A DNA stretch of 64,000 nucleotides, from positions 620,001 through 684,000 of the forward strand of contig CANUEZ040000207.1 in NCBI GenBank assembly GCA_948099385.1, in the 5' to 3' direction. The stretch comes from Fasciola hepatica (taxonomy: Eukaryota; Platyhelminthes; Trematoda; Plagiorchiida; Fasciolidae). The notes beneath the pieces were generated by a model. The model worked only from the letters and a program-made list of their open reading frames with translations. It ran no database searches and had not been told where the DNA came from. Shown in pieces: positions 12,995 through 22,165 of the stretch. Numbering within the stretch: the first letter of the stretch is position 1; every line of letters begins with the position of its first letter. The position numbers were made by a program, and so were the translations under genes.

Positions 12995-13584
12995 GTTCAA
13001 TGCTAGTCATACTCCATTCCAGAAGGCATTGACCAATCAAACACTGGCCTTTCGTGACCTGTTCTGACTGTACGTTCGCCTTGCGTTTCCATTAACACGT
13101 GACTCTGACTCGCTTATCTGCCTACACATTTGCGTCCCTGCCAACATACATGGGCTCACGGTTGCCGGATATTTGTGCTGTACAATTTTGACTGTTGACG
13201 AGCCTAAGCAATACACATCACCAAAGCCGACTCGCTATCGTGTCGTTCTCTCGACTGAAACGGTTTAGCAAATAAGCAATACAGATTCCGTCACATGTTC
13301 CTCGCTCGCACTCGTTGTTGCTGAATGAAAGAAGTTACAATCCAGTGCAAGTTGTCGACGTCGTTCATAAGTAAATGCCGTTCCTTCCTGAATTACTCCT
13401 TCCGCGTAGAAGATAGAAGCAAACAAAACTGAAACAGTAACAGATAATACCAAATTTCTTCGTGGTTCGTCAGTAATTTCTTCTTTGAAGCTAGAGTCGC
13501 ATTGAGACAAACAGTTGGCTTTCTTGCATCTCATGACCTTTTCATATGTGTACGTTATTCACCGTCTGGTTATAAGTCCTTTTT

Positions 13585-14553
13585 GTGTTCGCGACGAGTG
13601 CATGCATTACCTTTGAAATTTTTCCTCAGCTGAACATTGATATCAGGAACACGTCCGTCATCGGAATATTTTTCGTAGCGAGTGCACATGCACTGACAAT
13701 GTCACCTCGACTGGTGATGAAACGTTTGCAATGTAAACGCCAAGCTCAGCGACCAGAACATCGTGGCAAGCAACAACCTGAGCTACAACCAACACAAATA
13801 TTCAAAACTATTGTGATCAACTTTGGGCGTGAAACGCTCACATCTGTTCGCCGCTGGGAGATGTTTGCCTGCCTACAAGCCTCGACCAGCGAGCAGTTAT
13901 TCTTCCTCCACGAGTGTCTGAGAAGGAATATATTACCTAGAAGCGTAAACCACAGACCGCCAGTCAATCATCCACAGGCGTGGATGATAGCAAAACAAAA
14001 CGGTAAACGTATGGTACGCATGCTGATTACAGATGCTCACATTCGTATGAATAAGTATAGAAATATAATGACAGAGGGTAAGTGCTGGTGTGAACGAATA
14101 GTCGATAGTGAAACTATTAAAGGAGTTGAGGCTGCCATTGGACGACGAATGACCCATTGCCAGAAGAGAAATAGGTCATTATTAGCTAGGAAGCTAGAGA
14201 AGCTCACGAGGGGCCTCGAAGAAACCGAAAACAAGACATGGGTCAATAATTTGTCACCTCGGCTACTGTGAACTGAAGAGCACAAAGTACTCCAAAAGGG
14301 ACTCAACTTTAACCTGGGAAACGCCACAACGAAGGAATACCTTGCCGAATTGGAACATGCACTCAAGTCATCAGGTTTGCCCGAGGATACTAAATGCAAG
14401 CTAAGGCAAATCATAGTCCCCAACATGCTCCACAACAGACCATTCAATGCTCTCTCAGACACAGAACACAGAGCACTACAAACCCTGAAGAGGGATAAAG
14501 GCACATGCACTGACAATGTCACCTCGACTGGTGATGAAACGTTTGCGATCTAA
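13585..14553 (+). pseudogene. Penelope-like element, N-terminal region of ORF (unit 1)
   Basis: One frame is open across 13585-14553 except for a single TGA at 14269-14271. The first plausible ATG is 13699 (MSPRLVMKRLQCKRQ). What follows matches the region upstream of reverse transcriptase in PLE proteins: a basic start, SVRRWEMFACLQAS, LFFLHECLRRNILPRS, a block reading RPPVNHPQAW, a Lys/Arg-rich helix, then WVNNLSPRLL, the stop, TEEHKVLQKGLNFNLG and ALQTLKRDK. The frame then leaves the element, because the next bases are a second copy of its own 5' end (14501-14583). Reverse-transcriptase and GIY-YIG parts are absent. It is a truncated, non-mobile fragment; the stop is shared by all three units, so it predates the triplication. 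Identity rests on recalled family pattern and is good but unsearched. Confidence 0.8.
13684..13766 (+). repeat. 83-bp direct repeat at PLE 5' end, left copy (unit 1)
   Basis: Pairs with 14501-14583 with five mismatches and no gaps. It contains CTGACAATGTC, then CTGGTGATGAAACG, and spans the ATG that begins the PLE ORF. A stem TCACC/GGTGA and a second stem CGTTT/AAACG flank a GAAAC, giving a hammerhead-ribozyme-like outline with two non-canonical core positions. Equivalents are 22265-22347 (unit 2) and 30846-30928 (unit 3). PLEs are known to carry 5' and 3' direct repeats ('pseudo-LTRs') with hammerhead motifs. Confidence 0.85.
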
Positions 14554-14583
14554 ACGCCAAGCTAAGCGACCAGGACATCATGG
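14501..14583 (+). repeat. 83-bp direct repeat at PLE 5' end, right copy (unit 1)
   Basis: Second copy of 13684-13766, in the same orientation and 817 bp downstream. It interrupts the first PLE copy just after the LKRDK codons and is itself cut off at 14583. It is therefore the start of a second, almost entirely missing PLE copy in head-to-tail arrangement. Equivalents are 23082-23164 and 31663-31745. Confidence 0.85.
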
Positions 14584-14889
14584 TTAGTTTGCTATCATGC
14601 TACAATCGGAAATGCTTTTCTAAGGTTCCGGAATTTGTCATCATGTCCCGGTTTTAATGATGACCTTACCACTCAGTCTTGGAGACCAAGTGGAATTGTT
14701 TGTTTATCCTGGTCAGTCCAGTTCTTTCTGATCGACCCATCTAGGCATCTCCGAATCGCATTCGAAACCTGTAGATAAAGACGATTTTTAAAAAGTGAAG
14801 TGTAGTTAGTGCAATAAGCGGGCCATATCAAAATTATCAGCATATCCTTATGTAAATTAAAATAGGCATCGACAAAATGTGCACAGAGT

Positions 14890-15532
14890 GGAAAAGTTGT
14901 ATACACCCTGGGGAGGTCTAGTTTTGCAACATACTACTCAAAACCTTGTCAGAGGGCGAAATGAAGCAAATTCCACAAAGCAAAAATGGAAGCCCGTTAA
15001 AAAGGTGTGCATGAAAATTGGATGATAGATAAGTAAATTAGTCTTCTAGATTGTCGAGTAGTGGCTCCAGAGTATTAGAATACATGATATATTTTCAAGG
15101 TAGCGAACATCCACTCGCACTATGGATGCCAATCTAGAGCAAACCGGGATATGCTTAGGGGGAAAAATTGATTGTATAAACATGTTGATGCTGAGGAGGA
15201 AAGGAGAGCACACTCAGGTAGCACCCCTGGCGAAAATCCGTCTGAACCACTGATCGTATCACACTTTCTCTTCATTAGTACACCATATACTTAGGATGAA
15301 TATATCAACTACGAACTCTTCAGTCAGGGTTAGTGTGGAACCTGGAGCCATTATTCTACTTTGAATATCGGTCCATTCCGCTAATTTGCTTCTCTATCAT
15401 CCAATTTTCGCGTACACTTTTTTAACTTATTTTAGTTGTTACTTTGCTGCGCTCGTTTTCCTCTGCCTACTAGCAAAGTATTGAGTAGTAAGTTGTGAAA
15501 TTGGACCTCCCTAAGTGGCATACAAATTTTTT
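14890..15532. mobile_element. Foldback/MITE-like element with ~140-bp inverted arms (unit 1)
   Basis: The left arm (about 14897-15045: TTGTATACAC…GGGAGGTCTA…ACTACTCAA…AAAATTGGATGATAGA) is an imperfect reverse complement of the right arm (about 15379-15525: TCTATCATCCAATTTT…TGAGTAGTAAGTTGT…GGACCTCC…ATACAA). The inner ~330 bp is non-coding. No target-site duplication is obvious at the ends I chose, so the borders are approximate. A related sequence containing one arm plus the interior lies at 18215-18560. No transposase is visible. This looks like a non-autonomous DNA element or a palindromic satellite fragment. Confidence 0.65.
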
Positions 15533-15639
15533 GTCCACAGGGTACACCACTTGTAACTAACATCTAATATGTACGAAGAGTCCCACAGAACACAGAACAT
15601 CTAATAGACAGTTTTCGGTACATATCTTGCCTTAATTCT

Positions 15640-16270
15640 TACTCAGGTATAAGGACTACGATTAACAGATTCATGGTTTAGAACAAAATACATAATCCAG
15701 GTGAACATACGTTTTTGATGACTCGTTTCCTAACCATCGCATTTATTTATTTTTGTGAGAAAAAGGGGTGAGAATAAGAGGACGGTCAGTAGGTCTGGTG
15801 AGTTGGTTTGTCATTCGGCCGATTAGTCCGCCAATCTATTGGTTGGTAAGGCAAAGTTCTAGGGATATTTAGCTCGGGAAGAAAGTATGGTTGCACTTAC
15901 GTCCAGTCATTAAACGATTCCCATCAGTGTCCGCAGTCTGATCAGACGATTTCCACTGTTTTGATTTCGGAAATACCTGGACCAAAGTCCGTTTAATCCA
16001 ACGAACATTAGGCAAGTTTGCGCATTATTCCCCATCACCGTCGATGCGGATAAATTAATTCGATGAGATAACTTGAATGAGTTGACAGAAAATGAACAAA
16101 CAAGTATTTTGTAAATTCATTTGTACCATATTATTTTTCAATTGCGGATTAAGTGCATCATGTTAATCAGAACATGATTTCCAGGTGAACATATGTCTTC
16201 AGTAGTTTCATTCTCAAGCCATTTTAGTCGCATTTCTGTGAAAACAAACTAATAAGAAGAGTTGGAATAG
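15640..16270 (+). repeat. Imperfect internal direct repeat pair (unit 1)
   Basis: About 15660-15785 and 16140-16260 share an order of words: GATTAA, a TCATG block, ATTTCCAGGTGAACATA against AATCCAGGTGAACATA, a TTTC.T..CAAGCCAT-like stretch, CGCATTT, and a GTGA-A-AA…AATAAG end. The repeats are diverged and non-coding. Equivalents are offset by 8,581 and 17,162. Confidence 0.5.
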
Positions 16271-16424
16271 TGCCACTGAGTTGTTAGGGCATAACGAGGG
16301 TGGGAGTAGACGGAAACTCATGCGGATGACCAGCTTTTATAACCCGTGATGGTTGGCTTACGTCACCGCCAAACACCTCTAGTCGTTCATTGACGTCTAA
16401 ACTAATTTCCATTCCAGTCCTCTT

Positions 16425-16646
16425 CTATCCTTGTCTCTTTAGACACAGAGGATCAAAGATATTATCACTTCCTATCCATATTCCCCTGTACCATACTATC
16501 TCTCCTCCTTGATGCATTCCCATCGGCCGATTTACGCACTCCTCGTGATTTCTTGACGTCCACAGTCCAGTACCTCCAGTACCACGACCAAATGTGGAGT
16601 TCGGACAGGGATTGCACTTCAAGCTATGTCCGTGTTTCTGATCCAC
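16425..16646 (-). other. Unassigned Cys/Gly-rich open frame (unit 1)
   Basis: 73 codons on the minus strand, with a small-repeat-like start (KCNPCPNSTFGRGTGG) and a later WYRGIWIGSDNIFDPLCLKR. It could be an exon of an extracellular protein, but I see no convincing splice sites and no family match. Copies are at 25006-25227 and 33587-33808. Low confidence that it is translated. Confidence 0.25.
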
Positions 16647-17649
16647 GTTTACTAATAAGGAAATAATTCCTCATGAAAATTGTTTGCAAAGTTCACTTTT
16701 CCACATGAAATTACTCAGAAATGTCATTCCGTAGGTGGCAGCTCTTCCTGACTCAATAAATGTATCAATCTCCCTTGCAAACTCCCAATAAGCATTCGAC
16801 ATTCATTGTGCAGAATAAATATAGCTGATTTTTGGTGTGAAGTTAACAAGTTAGCCTGTTATCCCTCTGGCCTTAGTCTCAAGCAAATATAATTTTGTGA
16901 ACATCAATTCTTCTACCTTTTATCAAAATTTCATTCAGATCGGTCGCACAACTACCAGAAACCTTGTAAAATACTGCATTGATAACAATCCTCCTTTCCT
17001 CGGACTCCTCTTCTCTCTACCCACAACTACTTCGATTGCTCCACCCTTCGTTTTCCATCATGTCCCTAATTATAACCTTCAACAACACCTCCGGATGGAT
17101 GTATGGTACCACTTTTGCTGGACGTTCTCAGTCTCTCCGGCCCGAAGGAGACTTCACCAACCATCACCACCAGTCGTACATTTTCATACAATACCAATGT
17201 ATTAGCTGTCGTGGGTTGCTACATTTATCACTGAGAATTCGGATCATCCGTGATAGAGGTTAACACCAGGATTGCAAGCCCTGTGCGTTCCGGACAACTG
17301 CACTTTAAGTTCCAAATTGGTGGGTAGCTGCCACTGCTATTTTGGTATGGGTCCTTCCTTACCTACCGCACGAGATGTGTCAAGCCAGCCGTTGACAAAA
17401 GCTTAAACACTCACAGTAGAAGTGAAACCGCTAAATTCATATGAATTCTCTCATCGACCATTTTGCTAGTCCTTGGAAACACCAATTATTAGATAATTGT
17501 GTTAATTCCATACATATTTTGATCATTACAAATATGGATTGATATGAGAAAGTGATAGTTCTGGTGAGAGACATTCAAACGGAAATGAGGTTCTGATCGT
17601 CGGATAACATCAAAGACAGTGATAACAAACTTTGGAACAGGTGTCTTAC

Positions 17650-17752
17650 CTGATCAACCGATCGCGCTTTGCAGTCTTTCCACTGCTGTAGGAGCTCTAC
17701 TTCTGACTGATTTACTAGTGTTCCTCTCCGGCATACAGTTATGAGCACTAAT
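17650..17752 (-). other. Exon-like segment with good splice sites (unit 1)
   Basis: On the minus strand a 103-bp segment is bounded by TTGCACAG before it (17753-17760) and a strong donor CAG|GTAAGA at 17650/17649. It is open in the frame that reads LVNQSEVELLQQWKDCKARSVDQ up to the donor. It may be an exon of a host gene captured in the unit; no family assigned. Copies are at 26231-26333 and 34812-34914. Confidence 0.35.
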
Positions 17753-18214
17753 CTGTGCAACCTTCATGTACAGACCAATGTGTGTGAACAGAAGCTTGTT
17801 TAGGGATCTCTTTCTAACTCACGATCTTTGGCAGAAATACCAAAAGTATTTCGCATACTTTGATATCTTGTACTTCTACCAAAACAGTTAAAAATAGAAG
17901 AATTTGGACTGAAGTGGTCTATCAAAAGTCCCTGCAAGTACGCGGTTCACTATGGAACTGTTTAATTTTCCCAGAATTTCAATGTAATTTGTTTCCATTT
18001 TATGAAATGAAGCTAAACAGAATAAACCAACGTTCTCAAAAGTTATTTACCTGATACCTACGTAAATGAACCGCTGTCCAGTGAATGAGTAAATTGTAGA
18101 ACACGAAGTTAGAATCCGTGGTCAAGTAAGAACAGTCCACAATTTTCGTGTTTTGCAAGAGACGATCATTACAAATGTGCAGCGTGGACGGTTAATCTGG
18201 GTACTCCTTGTGCA

Positions 18215-18560
18215 CTTCGAATTTCGCAACTTACTACTCAAAAGCTTGTGAGTAGGTAAGCAGTAGGCACTATGTAGCATACAATCAAGTCAGTTAGAAT
18301 ATAGCACAAGAAAATTGGATGACAAAGAGGTAAATTAGCGGACTTGACCGATGATTAATGCAGTTCATATATTCCTCCTAAGTATATGGGGAACGAATGA
18401 AGATAAAGTGTGATGAAGTAAGCAGTCCAGAGGAGTTGCTACGAGGGTGAAACTGAATTAACCCTCAATCCATCTTCAGCGGTAACATGTTTATTTAATC
18501 AATTTTTGTTCCATGAACACACCCTAGTTTATGTAAGACTGGCATATATGACGCCAGTGC
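18215..18560 (+). mobile_element. Solo relative of the foldback element (unit 1)
   Basis: Matches the right arm and interior of 14890-15532 in reverse orientation. Shared landmarks are AACTTACTACTCAA, AAAATTGGATGA, ATTCCTCCTAAGTATATG (ATTCATCCTAAGTATATG in the other), AAAGTGTGAT and AACATGTTTAT. The second inverted arm is not found after 18560. Copies are at 26796-27141 and 35377-35722. Confidence 0.6.
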
Positions 18561-18834
18561 ATGTTAACTGTCTGGAAGACATTTAAACGACCCTAAATTC
18601 AATCAACTTGACTAAAGTAGGCACTAGTAATTATGCGTCGAAATGCTCCGGAATATATTGCGTAGTCTCATGCTATAGTTCTGTGTTCAAGCACTCCCAT
18701 TGCATCCAACGGTGGGAGGCATTCGCTTGGAGTTAACTGAGCAGGTACCGCATCTCCATTCAAAGCTGTTGGGTATTTCTGGCTCTCATAGAGGATGAAA
18801 TCCGAACAAGTCTAACTTGGTGATTTGTATGAGC

Positions 18835-18975
18835 CCCGACGGTACCGGGTTGGCGCAGTAGCAACACACACACCGTCGGGATGAACAGGCTCGGGTTCAA
18901 ACCATGAGAGTGGCGAAGGATGAACGCCACTGATGAGCTCTAATAGCAAAATTGTTTTGATCTCTGTTATCCATG
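18835..18975 (+). mobile_element. tRNA-derived SINE with hammerhead-ribozyme fossil (unit 1)
   Basis: A polymerase III-type head: A box TGGCGCAGTAG at 18851-18861, B box GGTTCAAACC at 18894-18903. It is followed at 18918-18972 by a hammerhead-like fold. Stem I is GGAT…AAC against GTTATCC (18918-18925 with 18965-18972). The conserved CTGATGA lies at 18930-18936, and stem II is GCT/AGC with a CTAAT loop. The GAAA box is worn to AAAA, and the GTC cleavage triplet is not intact (GATC in its place). Trematode SINEs of the S-alpha type have exactly this order (tRNA head, then hammerhead). Cleavage activity is not expected. Confidence 0.7.
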
Positions 18976-19457
18976 GTTTGCATACGCTTACCACTATCCG
19001 CACCTTCTTATGCGTCACCATTCGCTTATTCAACTGCCAATGGAGGCTTCATGATCACGCTTTTCATGGCATCTGATCTAACACCCATTCCATCTACGTG
19101 AAAACACAAGTCCTGAGGTGGTGGGAGACCTATGGATTCAAGAAATGTTTTGGCTTCTTATGAAGTTTCATTAGTTGCAAAACAAACAAGTTTATTGAAT
19201 ACGGGATCATGCAATGCACATTCAGCCATTGTTGTAAATCCTAATTCAACGGTTGCATGCAGTCGGAAAATCCGGTAGTGATAGACGGGCACATTTTATT
19301 CAGTCCGCCAGAGAGACTAAGGGCAAATCTGGTCTCAGTGGTCGAAGGAGTATTACGATCTTTCGGACCCGTGTGACTTAGCAAACCGAGTAAACTGACG
19401 GCCGAAAAATCAATACCACTCATTCCCATTGGGGAAACTCCTTGTGTTTGATTTGGA

Positions 19458-20099
19458 CTAGTTTACTTCCGTGTTTCCATAAGTCATATTTCGTCCCGGC
19501 CCCGAACCTCGGACAAAGACACAAACTTGACCGACCACAGCTGCGCCATGCACCTCAGACAAATCACTGACACCAGAAGATCTGGTAGCCGTCACAGGCA
19601 GGAAAAAACATGTAGCTCGTTGGGTCGAACCATTGAAAAGTTTGTTAATGTCTTTTGTGGAATATGGCTGAGCAGGTTGTTTCGGATCAGGGGGCTCACT
19701 TGATGCGCACGATTGCGAACCGTCATTGGTGTTATTGATGCTCGTAATTCGTGATTGTCCCACTGTGATGTTTGGTTGAATAAAGGTTACGGAAGACAAC
19801 GTCAAGGATCCTTTCACTGACTGCACAGGTGTCTTTGAGCCCGGGGTCATATTGGCCCTTATCATTCCTAGAGTTGCAGCACCGGTAGTGGTCGGATTTT
19901 CGGGGACTACAGCAATCATCATTCGAGTGGCATTTGCGTACTCTGATAGAATTAACATTATGGGCATTGTTGTATGTGGTTCTGTAGCTCTGACGTTCCC
20001 GACAGTACCCGAGAGAATCAATAAGGAGTTTGAACCAGGCTCACCTCTGAAATTACCATTATGATAGATCGCTTGTTTCCCCGGGATGGGCTTGTAAAT
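19458..20099 (-). CDS. Unassigned Ser/Thr/Asn-rich open frame (unit 1)
   Basis: The frame is open for about 213 codons on the minus strand from the codon after a TAA at 20100-20102 to the stop at 19458. There is no ATG near its start, so if real it is an exon. It is rich in Ser, Thr, Pro, Asn and Gly, has few charged clusters, several N-x-S/T sites and a C-terminal RGSGPGRN. It looks like a disordered or extracellular linker. A second piece of similar composition (19241-19429, starting TSPNQTQGVSPMG) follows in another frame. It lies between a SINE and a Pao relic that belong to other elements. I recognise no family. Length and composition make chance openness less likely, but there is no proof of expression. 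Copies are at 28039-28680 and 36620-37261. Confidence 0.35.
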   Translation of the reverse strand: MYKPIPGKQAIYHNGNFRGEPGSNSLLILSGTVGNVRATEPHTTMPIMLILSEYANATRMMIAVVPENPTTTGAATLGMIRANMTPGSKTPVQSVKGSLTLSSVTFIQPNITVGQSRITSINNTNDGSQSCASSEPPDPKQPAQPYSTKDINKLFNGSTQRATCFFLPVTATRSSGVSDLSEVHGAAVVGQVCVFVRGSGPGRNMTYGNTEVN

Positions 20100-20299
20100 T
20101 TACACTGTTCGACCCATGCCATTTAATATTTATTGCTGCTATCGGTCCGCGAATTCAATGTTTTCTGCTTGTTGCCTTGCCAAAAGAACGATGGCACGTT
20201 GAAGCAAGTAAGAACAATGGTTGCTCTCTCTGGTCCGTGCAAGGACGTTTATCGAGCTGAAATGAGCGTTGTACTATATATGCCTAAATAGCCGATAAC

Positions 20300-20995
20300 A
20301 TCGTTGAATCTGTTCGTCATGGTAAGGCCATTTCATGATATCCGTCTAGAAAGCATGCTGTCCTTTTCGTAGTTGTTAAGGCCTCGCGGTCTCCTACGGA
20401 CATTCCTTTGATGGGCCTTCGTCTAACGAGTCTTGTTGATAGAATCTCCCTAATTCCCCTTTAAGTTCAGCGGTCCTATAACAATGAACATTCTTTATTT
20501 TTCATCGAACAGGCCTATACGAGTCCTATCACCATTCATTCCAGGACTGCTTTAACAACATATGGTTCGTCCGTGTCACCCAAACGTCGGTCTTGTATCC
20601 AATATACTTCTGGCATGTCGCACCCCAACAGTAATCCGATCTCCATGTTCTCGCATGACGGAAATCGGATAGAACTCAGATGCGACTAGCGCTGCCAGTT
20701 GATGGTTTGGTAAGATACAATTCACTCGTGGAAGAGACTTTACAGAATATACCGTCTTGAAGTGGATCACTCTATTTGTATCGTCGGATTCAATGTTGAA
20801 TTCCACCTCAGTAGCTTTAAACAAAGCTTCCTGTTTACACATCCAACACTGTGCCCGTTCCATCTCACGATAACAGAGCTGAAGGGACACGTTGTTCAAG
20901 CTGAATTCGCTGAGCGTTCCACATGCTGATAAGTGCTTTCCATTCATGTTCTGACTCTGAAAGCTTAGTGGTAACATCAAAACTGTTGGTGACAC
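20300..20995 (-). pseudogene. BEL/Pao retrotransposon relic, protease region (unit 1)
   Basis: The minus-strand frame 20995-20576 aligns in order with the retropepsin-like region of the complete Pao element at 43.1-43.7 kb: KTVYSVKSLPRVNCILP corresponds to TVRQLPELKRFVP there, and DRITVGVRHARSILDTR to VSILIGMNVPAAHWVLEHR. The relic continues past the stop as GDTDEPYVV and then (about 20310-20420) as EDREAL-type and DGYHEMALP-type blocks, which in Pao lead from protease to reverse transcriptase. Several stops and frame changes break it. There are no LTRs and no reverse transcriptase. It differs from the 42-kb element, so it is another subfamily, lying directly against spectrin-like sequence. 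Copies are at 28881-29576 and 37462-38157. Confidence 0.75.
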
Positions 20996-21049
20996 CGAAC
21001 CCCATCAAATTCTTTCCTTGCATAAAGGTCTGGGAACTATCCTGAAGAG

Positions 21050-21735
21050 AATCTGTACCGCTTTGTAATCCTTATGACGACTGACGTGAGCATCTGCGCC
21101 AGCAACGTTTATTACAAGCTCATCCGCCTTGATCACGGTCTTCGTTTTGGGTACCCAGAGATTCAAATCTCGCTAACTCGCCAGAAGCCGTTGAAGCTTA
21201 AATGCCTCATCGATTCTTGATCGCCCTTCTGCAGTTTTGGCTTTAGGCTTTTCCCATGCGTTCAGAAGGGCACGACATTTTTCGTGAATTAATTCCTTGG
21301 ATTTCGAATGTTTTACAGCTACTGCCTCAGCGTCTACACCTAACCAAACCAACCTTTCCTCCAAAGCTGCGAGGTCTCTCTCCAATGTGTATGAACCAAC
21401 GTTAAATCTCAACCGCAATCGCTAACCGAGAAGAAGATTGATTTCGCATTCACCCAAGATACCACGGAAAAGTTGTCGTATTTCATGCTTCTCGAATAGT
21501 TTCTGATGTCCGTGTTCTATCTGCTCTTCGAGTCTATTCAGTGCTTTTCGAAATTATTTTGATTTTTTGTGCACCACAAAACTTCCACAAAACCCGCCTT
21601 TCAATGGTCCATCCTCTTCGTCCTTTAATTCTTGAGCCTGTGTTTTGAAGTTTGACAACTTGTGAAAATTTACCGTACTCTTTTCAAAGAGGCATGACAT
21701 CTTCGAGGTCATCACCGTATTCCTCAGAAGTCACC
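21050..21735 (-). pseudogene. Spectrin-repeat sequence, broken (unit 1)
   Basis: On the minus strand the order is SEEYGDDLEDVM (about 21735), a one-base shift, FEKSTVNFHKLSNF, a stop, a coiled-coil stretch with LNRLEEQIEHGHQKL, a stop, and then an 81-codon open stretch (21418-21173). That stretch includes ERDLAALEERLVWLG, ELIHEKCRALLNAWEK and RSRIDEAFKLQRLLAS. The (E/D)YG.DLEDV start and the L..AW..L…R…L.EA..LQ.FL pattern are hallmarks of spectrin repeats. At least two repeats run together without introns, with two stops and a frameshift. This suggests a processed or old pseudogene of alpha- or beta-spectrin rather than an active exon set. A VINVAGADAHVSRHKDYKA-like segment continues to about 21050, where Pao sequence begins. 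Copies are at 29631-30316 and 38212-38897. Confidence 0.65.
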
Positions 21736-22165
21736 TAAGTTTCTTTTCAATGATGCGGAAAAACAAACCGTTGGCTAGTCGGAAAAGTCGAATGAATGTA
21801 TGTCTTTGGCAGAGAAGTCTGGACTTTTCGCGAAACTGAAACGGTTTAGCAAATAAGCAATACAGATTCCGTCACATGTTCCTCGCTCGCACTCGTTGTT
21901 GCTGAATGAAAGAAGTTACAATCCAGTGCAAGTTGTCGACGTCGTTCATAAGTAAATGCCGTTCCTTCCTGAATTACTCCTTCCGCGTAGAAGATAGAAG
22001 CAAACAAAACTGAAACAGTAACAGATAATACCAAATTTCTTCGTGGTTCGTCAGTAATTTCTTCTTTGAAGCTAGAGTCGCATTGAGACAAACAGTTGGC
22101 TTTCTTGCATCTCATGACCTTTTCATATGTGTACGTTATTCACCGTCTGGTTATAAGTCCTTTTT

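Larger units (their letters stand above)
13254..21834 (+). repeat. Triplication unit 1
   Basis: First copy. Substitutions private to it that I noticed: 15653 G (T in the others), 16911 T (C), 19055 T (A), 20236 C (G). Confidence 0.95.

Noticed and set aside
13265..13534. 89-codon minus-strand frame at the start of each unit
   Set aside because: No signature or splice context; it lies opposite the region upstream of the PLE ORF and is probably chance.
19458..20099. Assignment of the Ser/Thr/Asn-rich frame to Pao
   Set aside because: It follows the Pao relic in the same orientation but lacks any reverse-transcriptase motif expected at that point.
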